Shown one piece after another: positions 1 to 10,030 of a stretch of DNA of 64,000 nucleotides (positions are counted from its first letter, which is position 1; each line of letters starts with the position of its first letter). The translations under genes were made by a program, and so were the position numbers. The stretch spans positions 1,643,263 to 1,707,262 of the forward strand of contig RPFO01000310.1 of assembly GCA_009746045.1 (NCBI GenBank). Direction: 5' to 3'. This DNA comes from Mesostigma viride. Taxonomy: Eukaryota; Streptophyta; Mesostigmatophyceae; Mesostigmatales; Mesostigmataceae. The notes beneath the pieces are model-generated. The model did no database searches. It was not told the DNA's origin and saw nothing but the letters and a program-made list of their open reading frames with translations.

Positions 1-5
1 AAGAC

Positions 6-338
6 ATGGAGCTCGAAGTCGAATGCCAAGTGCACCTGGCGGCATGGCAAATGCAAAATAAGTACGAGAACTTTCATATCGTCGACATTTTGAACAAGGA
101 GTGGTTGATCGCGAAAGGGTCTGCTGGCCGGAATCACCGCCCCCCCACTAGCCTCGACGACGCACCAAATATTTTTCGGAACGCAGCATACCGCTGGTTT
201 GCTGCGCTGATTGGGTGGCGGAATGACGATGGCACAGCTAGGCCGTTGCCCAAAAGGGTTGAGACGATAATTAAGATGCGCTGGCCCGATCCGGAGGCCA
301 TCTACGTCGGGTTTAGGGAGACAGGCGACCGGGCCTGA
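6..338 (+). CDS. Small protein resembling the P2X7 intracellular-type domain; possible accessory transposon ORF
   Basis: A 110-codon ORF that may be the last exon of a longer gene, since only 5 bases precede it. Around residues 56-107 it shows an AYRWF, then a WRNDDGTARPLPKRV stretch, an IIKMRWPDP segment and a terminal YVGFR. This spacing resembles the P2X purinoceptor 7 intracellular domain family, which occurs in many transposon-linked proteins as AYRQF...LG...P.C....IR..FPD....Y.GF. The cysteines of that family are mostly missing here. It ends 6 bp before the next reading frame, so it may be an accessory gene of the same transposon. Function unknown; the domain assignment comes from pattern recognition only. 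Confidence 0.45.
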   Translation: MELEVECQVHLAAWQMQNKYENFHIVDILNKEWLIAKGSAGRNHRPPTSLDDAPNIFRNAAYRWFAALIGWRNDDGTARPLPKRVETIIKMRWPDPEAIYVGFRETGDRA

Positions 339-343
339 ATTTT

Positions 344-2908
344 TTGTTTCGACGACTTTGCGCAATGCCTAATAACAAAACACGACGCCAGAAAGGGCAG
401 TGGGGCCGGCGGTCATTGGAGCTTGCTGCAGCTTGGCGGGGGGATGATGGCAGCAGCTCTGACGAGGAGCCAGCCCGGATGGGCAGGCCTCCGGGCTCAA
501 CGAAGAACAAGGGTGGTCGGCCAAGGTCGGCCGAGCGCACGTCGTCAGTTTGGCGGCCCAGCAGCGTTACAGCAGCAAGGGGTGGGGAGGCGACGGCCGG
601 GGCGCACGGGCAGGAAGGCCGGCGGTGGCGTGCAGCCAGCGCAGGCGGGGACGCCACCACGCACGACACGTTCAAAGAATCCGCCGAGCGCATACCGGCC
701 GTCGCCCAAGAAGGTGCTGAAAGGAGGTAAGCAGGTTCGCTGCGTCATGGAGCAGCCTGTTCCTCCTGCCCCCCCCGTTGCAGACAAGGGTGTGCCACTC
801 ACTATGCCCAGGCTAGTGGTTGATGCAGCAGCTTTGGAATCCATGGTAGCATCATTTCCGTGCCCATGCTGTTATGCCACAACCCTGAAGCTAGGCGTGT
901 CGGACAAGGGTCCTGTCGGTGGAGCAGGCCCCCCTCCTGAGGTAGTGCTGTGGTGCACCAACCCTTTCTGCCGCCCTAATGGCAGCGATGCCCCTGCTGG
1001 AAAGGGCAAGGGTGTGGCTGCTCCTAGTGAGCCATGGTGGATGCCCTTCAGCCTCCTAGAGCACAACACTGAGCTTAGGCCAGGTGTCAAGCGTAATGCA
1101 TGCACTAGCCTGCTGGCTACATGTGCAGTGCTCTTTGCGCTCACGTACGCGAGGGCAGGTGCTCCGCCTTGCAACAGTTCTAGGTGTCCAATTTCCCCGT
1201 GGGCATACAACGTTTGACAAGGATGTGGATGCAGTGGAGGCGGTAATAATGGAGCATCTGAAGGATGTGATCATGGGGAATAGGGAGAAGGTGAGAGAGT
1301 GGGAGATGAAGGAGGGCAGGTTTGAAATGGATGGGCAGGCTAGGATGGGGTGTAGGGTGTCATTTGACGGGAGCTGGGCAAACAGGGGGTACCGTAGCTT
1401 GTGGGGGCAGCAGTTGATCATCCACCAGGGCACTGGGCTAGTCATAGGCTTCCACGTGAGTGGCAAGTGGTGTCGCACGTGTGAGCACGGCAGCAGCAGC
1501 GCAGGTGTAGTCCCGGAGCACGCATGCTGGAAGAACCACACGGGCAATAGCAAGGCCATGGAGGCGCTAGGTGCCATCTTCCTCCTCGAGGACCTCATGT
1601 CACTGGATGCAGGGATTAGCTTTGGGCAGGTGGAGCAGGTGAGGGAGGGGCCCAAGCTGCCCAAGCCCATAGAGCAGCGGCTGTATGCACACCAGGTGGT
1701 GTCGGATGGCGACACCACTTGGTTCGCCCAGGTCAAGGAGCACAGGGGCATTCAGGCTAGTGGGCACATTCCTGAGAAGTTTGAGGACATCAATCACCTA
1801 GGCATCTGCCTGCATGGTGCACTGCTAGCAGCACGCAAGGAGCACTTATCTGGGTTGCCCAGGGTGCTTACCGAGGATGTGATCACGCACATGTGCACTA
1901 GCTTCAGGTATTGCATCCACATCAACCACGGGCAGAAGGGGGAGTGGCTGTCACGTGCGATGGCCAACCTGAGAGCACACTACTTCAACATTCATGACAA
2001 CTGTGAGAAGTATGCCAATGTCAAAGAGGTGTTGGGGGTGAGCACCAAGGAGGTATGGTGTGGTGTGGTGAACGGTAGGAGTGATGAGCCGGGCTGGACA
2101 CCCGTGGGGGGGCGGTGGCTGCCCAAGGCAGAGGTGAACAACAAGGGGGTGACCGTGGACGTGTGGGGGGTGGTGCAGAGTGCGTTTGCCAAGTACTCAA
2201 CCCCCGCCCTGCTTGAACGGTGCAACCCTGGTTCCTCATCTAATCTGAACGAGTTCCACCACTCACAGCAGGTGGGCTTCGTGCCGGGGGGCAAGGGCGG
2301 GTTTGCAGGCCAGCGATGGCCATATGCGGCTGCCCTGGGCATCCTGAAGGCTCAGATGGGGGAGGACTTCTGGGTGCCCTTGGCGGGCAGGCTGGGCATC
2401 GCGGTGACCCCTGCCGTGACAGCCCAGCTTGACACGCTGCGGCAAGAGCGTGCCGAGCAGCAAGCACGCAAGCAGGACCCCGCCTGGAAGCGGGCAAAGA
2501 AGAAGAAGGAGGTACTTCGGAAGGGGAAGCACTGGAAGGAGGACAAGGAGAACAAGGGGGCCACATACGGCCGGGGATGTGGGTATGAGGAGGGGGGGGG
2601 GCAGGGGGGGTGCCAAGAAACCAGACAGGAAGGGGAAGGGGCCAGCCGGGGTGGAGAAGGGGGATGGTGGGGATGACAGCAGCAGCAGTGGCACCAGCAC
2701 GGGCAGCGGCATTGGTGATGCCCGGTGCATTAGATGCTTGGGGCGCGAGGACAAGAATCACAACCCCTTCCTGCTGTGTGAGGCAGGTGCAGGCGGGGAA
2801 GAGCATGGTGCCCACATGCTCTGCCTTGGCCTGACAAAGAAGACCATGCCGGTGGGTGCCTGGTATTGCCCCAACTGCATGGGGGACGGCGATTCCGACG
2901 AGGGCTAA
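344..2908 (+). pseudogene. Mutator/Kolobok-like transposase with C-terminal PHD finger, frame-disrupted
   Basis: The coding region is spread over three frames: 344-730, 423-1217, 1084-2676 and 2429-2908. The changes lie near 600-730, near 1060-1100 and at the G-runs near 2590-2610. The N-terminus has AT-hook-like GRPP and GGRPRS motifs. A C-x2-C pair is followed by a catalytic-type core in the 1084 frame: VSFDGSW (D95), C130-x2-C133, C148-x3-H152, AME (E160) and VSDGDTTWF (D208/D210). This pattern is typical of the Mutator-like transposase domain (Pfam family PF20700, from memory). The core is a plausible DDE nuclease for cut-and-paste transposition. The frame changes could be real decay, short introns or homopolymer sequencing errors. 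Confidence 0.7.
2717..2908 (+). CDS. PHD-type zinc finger at the transposase C-terminus
   Basis: In the 2429 frame the last 60 or so residues show C-x2-C (CIRC), LLC, a histidine before ML, CLGL, then a proline and WYCPNC before an acidic end. This is the ordered C4HC3-type spacing of a PHD finger, a fold that often reads histone H3 tails. It lies directly after the transposase core but one frame away, across G-runs at 2590-2610. It could direct the element to particular chromatin; that role is inferred. TGA/TAA stops follow at once. Confidence 0.65.
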   Translation, partial: DARCIRCLGREDKNHNPFLLCEAGAGGEEHGAHMLCLGLTKKTMPVGAWYCPNCMGDGDSDEG

Positions 2909-3690
2909 AGCCTTCCTGTGTGTTATCAAGGTGGCAGGACAGTGCTTGTATTATTTGGCCATCATAAGACATGATGGGACTTGCTTGGGTGGGTCATATG
3001 CATGTGTGCCCCCTCATGCCATGTTGTACCAGGAACGCAGCGTGGCAGCTATAATATGATGTAACATGGCCATACTAGCTCAGAATGACCTGGGATTTCA
3101 TAGCAAGCTTCCTAACATCATAAATAAACTAATGGCTGTTGTTTTGGCCCAGTTTGTGGTGGGCAAGGGTGTCTTTGTGGTGGTGTTTGAGCTCCAAACC
3201 ACAAAAAGCGATCATTTTTTTTTTGCACATGACCATATTTCAATGTGAGTAAACGTGGTCAGAATGAGCTGAAACTTTGGGGCTGTGTGATTGCAACCCT
3301 GGGCCAGTTTTGATTATATGATTTGACCCCATTGCATGTGTCTATGATTTGATATATTTTTTTAGGCACCAAAAAATACGTGTTTTGGGGTAAACTATTT
3401 CAATGTGTCTAAACATGCTTATTCTGACCTGCAAACTAGCTGGAATTAATGGCAAGGGTTGCAATTAGATGGGAATATATGATTTGGCCACAATGGGTTT
3501 GCCCATTGTCCTAGGGAAAATCGGCCAAAAATAGCGTCTTTTTCTATTTTTAGCACATAACGGTCACATGGTGGGGGGTAGTACACCCCCAAGTGGTTGG
3601 AAAATTTTTTTTTTATCATATTTATGGTCCCCCATCATAACTGGATTTTTATCACATGCCTAGGTATGGTTTCCAGAAAAGTGCCCTTTT
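2909..3690. other. AT-rich 3' untranslated and non-coding part of the transposon
   Basis: No supported gene. A TGTAA motif at 3060-3064, about 150 bases after the stop, fits the polyadenylation signal common in green algae. The rest is AT-rich with homopolymer runs (for example 3216-3225 and 3605-3613), and no ORF there resembles a protein. Confidence 0.5.
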
Positions 3691-3710
3691 GGGGTGTCAT
3701 GTCCCCTTAA
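3691..3710. repeat. Terminal inverted repeat end plus TTAA target site
   Basis: The terminal 16 bases (3691-3706) agree with the left end of the TTAA element at 32702 at 13 of 16 positions and keep the same CCCCAAAA continuation inward. TTAA at 3707-3710 is shared with the left target site of the next element. Confidence 0.6.
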
Positions 3711-5055
3711 CCCATAGTCCGCTGACCCATTTTTGGCACTTTCATACCCCTGAAAATGAGAAAAATCATAACTCACAGGCCACAACTCCGAATACCCCCA
3801 ACCAAGATGCTAGGAGTATCTACACTTCAAGGGCTTTCAGAATATGCAATAATACCATGGCTTTATCAAAGCATTTGGATGATAGCTCTAGTCAAAGTTG
3901 GCCAAAAGACGATCTTTTTTCCCCAAGGAAAAGTTTACCCCCCCCTTTTTTCCCAGGGAGGGTAGGGAACCTCAATACCAACATTGGACAATTTAGTTGG
4001 ATAGTCCAATGGGGGTTTCCTTGGGTCAGACCACCCGGATAACCCTTTACCCCTATATAACGTGCTCATATATGTGTGTGGGTTACGCGCGTGAAAACAG
4101 CTATCTATGACATGCAACACGATAATGCATTATAGCAAGCTATAAAAGGCTGCCAAAAGTGCTGGAATACAAACACGTTGCCTACCTGCACTAACGGAAT
4201 GCCATACTCCATAGAAATGCCATAAACTGGGCACTTTCAGGGCTAATACCACTCTCTACAACAGGCATGGAAGCTTGCTGAAGTATGCATGGATAAAATC
4301 GTCATATATAATGCATGGGAGGCGTATTCCGCTGCAAACAACACGCAAATACGTTGTCGTACATAGCTCGTTCATGTCCCGCCCGGATTCCGCTGGCCGG
4401 GACCACCATATCTCACACATACCGTTGCTCTATGGGCATAGACAGCCATAGCCGCAACATGCATGCATCCTTTATGATTACCAGGTTGATGTTCCGTTCA
4501 AAGATGACCTATAAACGTGTCCGCATTCCCAGCAAATGCTGCAGCGGACATCCCGTAGCAAACCTGGATGCTTGGGCTGGCGCAGACTGCCCGGCCATGA
4601 GGAGAAAATCGACAAATGATAGGCGATGACTCGTCTGGCACTGGCGACCAAGAAGGCAGTATTTTCCTACCTGTATTTTCCCAATCCTAAAAATCTGGCC
4701 ATGCCTGACATACAAAAATCACGCACCATCATTCTGAGCAACATTCTAAACCGTTTCTAGCCGCGAGACGCAAATTTTCCCTGATAACGGCACGTTGACA
4801 GCCATATCTCGCTACGCGCGCGCGCGAGTGAAAATTTCCCGCCAAAGTCACGTGATACTTTCTCAATGCACGTTGCATTTACCAGGCTATGGCGAATATA
4901 CCCCCCAAACCTATGCATCACCCTTCGTCCCTAAGTGTTCCCAGACCCACCGGACAACTTCCCTCCGTCACGGGTGGCGCGGCGCTCCAGGAATTACGTG
5001 GTTTATTACGTTAAGTCAAAGTGCATGCGATCACATGCAGTTTTCGGACTATGGG
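3711..5055. mobile_element. Non-autonomous piggyBac-like TTAA element
   Basis: Flanked by TTAA at 3707-3710 and 5056-5059. The ends are perfect 11-bp inverted repeats: CCCATAGTCCG at the left and CGGACTATGGG at the right. TTAA duplication with a CCC start is the usual signature of piggyBac-type elements. At 1,345 bp it carries no recognisable transposase, so it would need one supplied in trans. Its left TTAA is the very TTAA that ends the preceding transposon, so one of the two inserted exactly at the other's target site. Short reading frames inside do not look like proteins. Confidence 0.7.
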
Positions 5056-5081
5056 TTAATTAATTATTGTTGTTAAAAAGG
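5056..5081. repeat. 26-bp direct repeat, first copy
   Basis: The 26 bases 5056-5081 (TTAATTAATTATTG... to AAAAAGG) recur exactly at 5893-5918, where they are a LINE tail followed by gypsy A sequence. This suggests that the TTAA elements landed in a LINE (TTAA)n tail, or that the junction was duplicated. Confidence 0.6.
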
Positions 5082-5149
5082 CGTCCTCGGCATTTCGGTA
5101 ACAATAAGCTACAATAATGCTTAAGTGTTTTCCTTTGTTTCGTTTTTAT

Positions 5150-5345
5150 TTTCTCCTTGATCAGATTTTAGATTATTCCTTCCTTTTCCTTGCTAAAGTG
5201 GTTGCCACTTCCCTTTGTTTTCTTGGTCATGCCCTTTTGATCTGATTTTATTTTCTCTTTGACCTGATTTTATTTTAGCCTTGGTCAGATTTTTATTTTG
5301 TCCTTGACCAGATTTTTATCTTATCCTTGTTCAGATTTTTAACCT
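5150..5345. repeat. Degenerate tandem repeat in the gypsy A leader
   Basis: About six imperfect copies of a roughly 27-32 base unit of the form CCTTG-(A/T)TCAGATTTTTA-TTTT occur in a row before the first ORF remnant. They are pyrimidine-rich on the plus strand. A role as leader or regulatory sequence is possible but unproven. Confidence 0.5.
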
Positions 5346-5394
5346 TTCCTCGTCCAATGTATTTCTTTCATTTGCGCATCAAACATGTCCTCTC

Positions 5395-5495
5395 GAACGT
5401 CTCTTGGTGGGGGTAGGTCTCCCATTAACCAACGTTCCTCTAGTGTAGATACTCCTCTCACCTTAGAGTTTGGTTCCCTCTCCATTATTCTTGTT
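5395..5495 (+). pseudogene. Remnant of the small ORF upstream of gag in gypsy A
   Basis: The frame starts at ATG 5395 and ends with residues matching the C-terminus of the 134-residue protein of gypsy E (a TLEFGSLSI motif at 5458-5487). The middle of that protein, which carries the hybrid-binding domain, is missing here, and a LINE fragment follows directly. A broken relic. Confidence 0.6.
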
Positions 5496-5900
5496 AGACC
5501 TCCGGCACCTCCTGACGTGGGCTGGGCCCAGTGATGTTAGACGCCGCAAGGCCCGCACCTTCAAAGAACAGCTAGTAGAGGACATGGGGGGCCTAGGCCT
5601 CTCCGTGATTTGGAAGAAGATGATGGACAAGGCCAAGTGGGCCCAGGTCATAGAGGACAACGAGCCCCCCCCAGTGGGGAAGCGCCCGCGTGTGCAATCT
5701 CGTGGGAGGCACGCCAGATAGCCCCCTAGGGCAGCGTGCGGCTGCCTAGATAGATGTTGTAGTTAGAATGTTGTTAGATAGATGTAGTATGTAGCCGATG
5801 TAGATAGACTAGACCGGTAGGACTGTTTGCACCCATCCATCCATCCATCGGGGTTAATGCTCCGTGACTCCCCTACGGGAGCACGAGTCTAATTAATTAA
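5496..5900 (+). mobile_element. 5'-truncated LINE (non-LTR) 3' end with (TTAA)n tail
   Basis: The region encodes a C-terminus that includes GLSVIWKKMM, then KWAQVIEDNEPPPVGK, and stops at 5719-5721. The same order (GLSVIWRQMV, RWQVVM, PKPVGAPRV) ends the LINE ORF at 30231-31301, so this is a 3' fragment of a related family. It ends in a small hairpin (TGCTCC...GGAGCA, about 5858-5883) and a TAATTAATTAA tail. The flanks TTATTCTTGTT (5485-5495) and TTATTGTTGTT (5901-5911) are an imperfect target duplication. Inserted into the upstream ORF of gypsy A. Confidence 0.7.
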
Positions 5901-6043
5901 TTATTGTTGTTAAAAAGGATTGATTTTACTTGTTTTCCTTTTCTTAGGACATGAAAGGTTTTTCCTTTTTGCTTTCCTTGCTTTAATTTAGGTTGTTGTA
6001 CTTTTCCTTATTGAAACCTTAATTGTTTTTCCTCGTATTGAAC

Positions 6044-7144
6044 ATGGATCCAGTGGGTGGAGAGATGTCACCTATACCTACCAATAATAATAACAACAAT
6101 ACTAGTGGCAATAGACAGGACTCCTTGGAAACGGTACACCACCTCACTCCTCAAGGTAACCTACGTACCTCACCCCCTTCCCCTACCACTAGTGGTCGTC
6201 CTCGTTCCTCTGTTACCCACCAAACCTTTGAACAACGTATGCGTGTCAGATTTAGTGAATACCCTTCCTTTACCCTGAACCATGCAGGCCCCTGCCCCTC
6301 CTGCAACCTTGGCTCAACCCTCAATTAGGTCCTCACTTCCTGAGAATGCTCCTAGGCCTCAATCTCATCATGTTCCTTCCATCCCTGCTTATAACATGGG
6401 TCGTACCTCTGCCCCTGTAGGCCGTTCTGGTCGCCCTAGTGCAGTTCCATTTCATCCTCCTGCTTCTTGGTCCTACCCTGACACGGCCTACGAGGCTGCC
6501 CAGGTCCCTTCCCGCGTAGCAGAGCTAGAAGTTAATAGTGATTTCAGCACCATGCCCCTATATGACAGAAATTATGATCATTTTGCCTATTCCTCCCTTC
6601 GTGAACCATGCATATACTGTCCCCTTCTCCTATGGGCATCAGCCTGAAACGGTGGCCCCTTCTAGACCCCTATCCAAAACCTTTCCTCTCCCTTCATTCT
6701 ATCCCCCTTACGTAGCAGTGGAGGACAGTGGTCCCATGGGTAGATCTGATCCTTCCCATCCTCCTAAGCCCCCTGCTCTTCCCCTCTTTGCTAACCTTCC
6801 CAAATTAGATGTCAAGTCTTCCCCTCAGCAGTTTTTCACTTTCATTATGCTGCTGACTCAAAACACAGAGTCGTGGCAAAATCATAACAGATGGCGACTC
6901 CCTGATGCAGTTTTAGTCCCTCACTATCTTACTACCTGTATTACCTCTGAGCTTGCTACCCTCATTCAGTGTGAATCCTTGGCCTCCCATGCCTACCCAA
7001 ACTCAGTAGCAGAATTATTTATTAAGAGGTTAGAGAGTCATCTAGTTCCTCCTGATGCAGATTGGCAGGATAGATTAGCCTTTGGTACTCTGCAGTAAGG
7101 TACTAAATCGTTTAGGGAGTATATGAAAGAATTTGATGCACAGA
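6044..7144 (+). pseudogene. gag, N-terminal part (gypsy A), frameshifted
   Basis: ATG 6044 begins MDPVGGEMSPIP and an Asn run, the same start as the intact gag of element E. The translation then moves through three frames (6023-6328, 6282-6647, 6538-7098). The conserved capsid-like block is recognisable (LPKLDVKS, FFTFIMLLTQNTESW, LTTCITSELA, SHLVPPDADWQDRLAFGTLQ). A TAA within LQ*GTKSF at 7096-7098 adds a nonsense change. Cannot encode a working Gag. Confidence 0.8.
6902..7144. repeat. 240-bp direct duplication, left copy
   Basis: Matches 8834-9072 almost base for base, apart from a 4-base length difference near 7020. The two copies bracket the 7145-8833 insert. Far longer than any ordinary transposon target duplication. 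Confidence 0.85.
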
Positions 7145-8833
7145 CAGCGTACGCCAATACGCCGTATAATACGGTAAATACGCCGTATTATACAATACGG
7201 CGAGGTTTGGCGTACTAACGTACTAGAAATACGCCGTATTGCGTTCTCAACGCAAATACGGCGCATAATACGTATTTTTCGCGTATTATACGGCGCCCGG
7301 CTCCGGAATTTGGCGCCAGAGCTAGTTTTGGCGTTGCTGACCTAGGCAGGTACGCAGCCTGAACCGTACTTGGGGAGTACGGGCCTACGGTTGGTCCCGC
7401 TTGTCATCTCTGCCAGTTGACGGCGTGGGTAAACGATGGCAAAACGAGACCGACTTGCATAAATATGATAGTTGACCTCCGCGGCCATGGAGGTGCAGAA
7501 ATCTGACTGGTATGGGAGCATGGCTTGACATTTTGAACTGCAATTTTGCAGGCATGATCCATAGGTCCTAAACAGCGTATATCATTGGCAGGCAACGCCT
7601 GGGTGTGCGCAGATATGTCTCGACCCTATGCTCGGTGCAGCAACCTCGTTTGATCAGCGACCAGGTCGGTCGCCGTGCATGTGCTAACTGTTACTAGGCG
7701 GGAAATAAGTCGATACGTTTGTACGCGGATAGATGTGTAAAATATATTGCTGACATGTTTTATTGGCGACGACGGCCAGGAAAGCGGCTCGCAGCTACAT
7801 CGATGAGGTGGGCATCCGGCTAGCTCCAGCAAGGAAGGTAATTAATCTGCGGTTTTGATCTGGTATGTGCTATCCTGTTCACGTTTTATTGCATACTGTA
7901 TCAAGGTTTTGGGTCGAATCGTATACCTATCAATAAGTTCATGGTTGTAATAAGGAATTAGTTCAATTAGCAATCTATATACCATGCAGTGGATGAGTAT
8001 CACACTTCATGACCTTTATGTAAACAACAAACTGTCGACACCCCTAGGGCTCCCCCAGAATAGATTCTAGCCAGCTGTCTAGAAGAGGGCAATCGACATA
8101 GCTTTTACATTATAGCATGACTTGCCATGTATTTCTCGAGCATAGTATACTGATCTAGCCCCAACGGCTTAGAGTAGCCCCAACGGTTTAGAGTGGCATG
8201 AACGCAATCACATTAGCCCAGCCATGGCTCAGCGTGGCCATTTGCTTATGCCTTAGCAGACGCCCGTTGAGCCCACTTCACCTTTCTTGTACAGCATCAG
8301 CTATGCTTCAGCCTACCTCTGGTATCGTTAATAATGGTTGTCCCACAGTGATGCGCCCCGGCCCCGTGATGTGGATAGAGCGCTCGATGTGGCCTGCCCA
8401 CCGACTGGTGGGCGGTGGCAGTGAGAGAAGCTAGGGCGCCCTCCCTCCCTCTCATTGTGTACAGGGGTTGAAGGTTCCTCTACTTTGTATTGGCACCCAC
8501 GTGACGCAGTCACGTGATAATTAACTAATTAATTAATTAATTACACTTCATACAATTGATGAGACAACCAAGTGAGTGTCAAACGGCTACCGGCGACCTC
8601 TACGTGCATTGTATTGTTTTTCATCAAGATTGAGACATTAGCTAGAGTTTTTGAGAGGCACGCCCATGGGATAAACACCTTAGAATATTTTATCCTAATT
8701 GAAAATCCACTTTTCCGGTCAAAAAACCACTTTTTTTTTTTGGCGTATAATACGCGTATAATACGCGTATAATACGGCAATACGCAATACGCCGAGGTTT
8801 TGCCGTATTGCCGTATTGCCGTACTGGCTCACA
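7145..8833. mobile_element. Palindrome-rich unclassified insert with TACGG/CCGTA arrays
   Basis: Both ends carry dense CCGTAT / ATACGG motifs, many as palindromes such as CCGTATTATACGG (left, 7150-7300) and CGTATAATACG in tandem (right, 8745-8790). Imperfect inverted ends are visible: GTACGCCAATACGCC near 7149 and, read inward from about 8826, GTACGGCAATACGGC. No transposase is recognisable in about 1.15 kb of interior once the inner retroposon is removed. Flanked by the 240-bp duplication of gag. It may be a non-autonomous DNA transposon; the family is unknown. Confidence 0.5.
8011..8542 (+). mobile_element. Retroposon (SINE or truncated LINE 3' end)
   Basis: About 530 bp ending in CACGTGACGCAGTCACGTG, then an (ATTA)n tail. 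The hairpin and tail match the 3' end of the LINE at 31355-31394, so it probably uses the same LINE machinery. A 9-base target duplication ACACTTCAT is present at 8002-8010 and 8543-8551. No LINE protein is visible, so it is either a SINE with a LINE-derived tail or a truncated copy of non-coding 3' sequence. Confidence 0.6.
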
Positions 8834-9072
8834 CTGATGCAGTTTTAGTCCCTCACTATCTTACTACCTGTATTACCTCTGAGCTTGCTACCCTCATTCA
8901 GTGTGAATCCTTGGCCTCCCATGCCTACCCAAACTCAGTAGCAGAATTATTTAGAGGTTAGAGAGTCATCTAGTTCCTCCTGATGCAGATTGGCAGGATA
9001 GATTAGCCTTTGGTACTCTGCAGTAAGGTACTAAATCGTTTAGGGAGTATATGAAAGAATTTGATGCACAGA
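8834..9072. repeat. 240-bp direct duplication, right copy
   Basis: Second copy of the gag segment at 6902-7144. Element A continues from here (9073 onward) in register. Confidence 0.85.
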
Positions 9073-9790
9073 TGGTACGTATTAGGGATTTGTCGGGCGC
9101 AGAAGTACGTGCTCGTTTCCTTCAAGGCCTCAGTAGACCCTTATTACGTGAGGTAAAACGCCAGTTCTCTGCCTACCGTTTTACTGATCTACCCCTCAAG
9201 CATGTGCGACAGCATCTATTAAGGGTAGCAGATTTCTTAACCACTCCTCTTCCTACCGATCTCCTCCGTGTTGCTGATTTTATGTATGCTCATGCTCCTT
9301 TGTGTACTAGGGTCCATAACCTTGTCCTCACTCCTGAAGAAGAAGAGGCATATGTAGAAGAATTAGATATTTGTGTTACAGATATATCTGCATTGGATGC
9401 GTCTCACATCACGTGTTATCACTGTCATGAGGTGGGCCATCTTAAGGGGCAGTGCCCCAAGTTTCTTTCTGGCCCCCCCCCCCTCATCCCAATGCCCGCC
9501 CTCCGCGTACTCCTCAGTGGGCCTCTCCCCTTCGCCTACCCTCTGGTCGTTCCTCTTCTGCTCCTTAACCCTCTAGGTTAAATGCTGCACAGACAGGCTC
9601 CTTAGTGAATCCCCATTCTGATCAGGATGCCGTCCCCTCTCAATACCCTCGTGATTCTCCAGCAATGGCTTTCTCGCCGGGGTTTTCTCCAGGGTTCGTT
9701 CCCTTGGATGATGTGGGGGGGGAGGGAAAACAGTAGACCTGTCAGCAGGGGGTAGCCTGGTCAGGTTCTCAGCTAGTACCCCAAGCTCAG
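9073..9790 (+). pseudogene. gag, C-terminal part (gypsy A)
   Basis: Continues gag with RIRDLSGAEVRARFLQGLSRPLLREVKRQF and the HVRQHLLRVADF block. An Asp/Glu-rich linker follows, then a CCHC zinc knuckle (CYHCHEVGHLKGQC, about 9415-9456). A local duplication of LLRVADF near 9220-9280 is not in element E. Frames are lost at the C-run near 9473-9482. Confidence 0.75.
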
Positions 9791-9797
9791 AAAATTT

Positions 9798-10030
9798 TTG
9801 TTTACCTGTTTTGTCACTAGTGTGGATGCTGCATCCTCTGCACCCCTGCGTGTTCGTCCTTTGATGTTTCTAAATGGTGGCCTTATCGTTCCTACTACCG
9901 TGGTAGACCCTTTTCTGCATCCTCATGATATCCTCAATGTTTCTGTCCTCGTAGACAGTGGGGCTGCCAGCTCCTTTGTGAGCGAGGCCCTTGTTAGGAG
10001 ACTAGGATTACATAGTAGCTATCCCTCATG
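9798..10030 (+). pseudogene. pol start: retropepsin N-terminal part (gypsy A)
   Basis: Matches the start of the E pol (SVDAASSAPLRVRPLMFLNGGL) and includes the protease active-site motif LVDSGAASSFVSEALVRRLGL. The match ends at about 10027, where the 3' LTR of element B/D begins. The remainder of A pol lies beyond that insertion or is lost. Confidence 0.75.

Larger units (their letters stand above)
1..3706 (+). mobile_element. 3' part of a TTAA-type (Kolobok-like) DNA transposon
   Basis: This is a DNA transposon whose left end lies outside the window. Its right end is inferred at 3706, where the sequence reads GGGGTGTCATGTCCCC followed by TTAA (3707-3710). Read inward, that terminus is GGGGACATGACACCCCAAAA, which closely matches the left terminus of the TTAA element at 32702 (GGGGAGGTGGCACCCCAAAA). 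It encodes a transposase with a PHD finger, and a small upstream ORF that may also belong to it. TTAA target duplications are known for the Kolobok and piggyBac superfamilies; the transposase is not piggyBac-like. The end and the family are inferences from matching termini. Confidence 0.6.
5082..10030 (+). mobile_element. Degraded Ty3/gypsy element A
   Basis: The segments 5395-5495, 5905-7144 and 8834-10030 align in order with gypsy E at 25882-28400 (hybrid-binding ORF end, gag, start of protease), with many frameshifts. Three insertions break it: a LINE tail at 5496-5900, a palindrome-rich element at 7145-8833, and element B/D from 10031. The rest of its pol is not in the window. No LTR of A was found. 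Confidence 0.75.

Noticed and set aside
7145-8833. Palindrome-rich insert as a Helitron
   Set aside because: No Rep/helicase, no TC...CTRR ends and no AT target site were seen.
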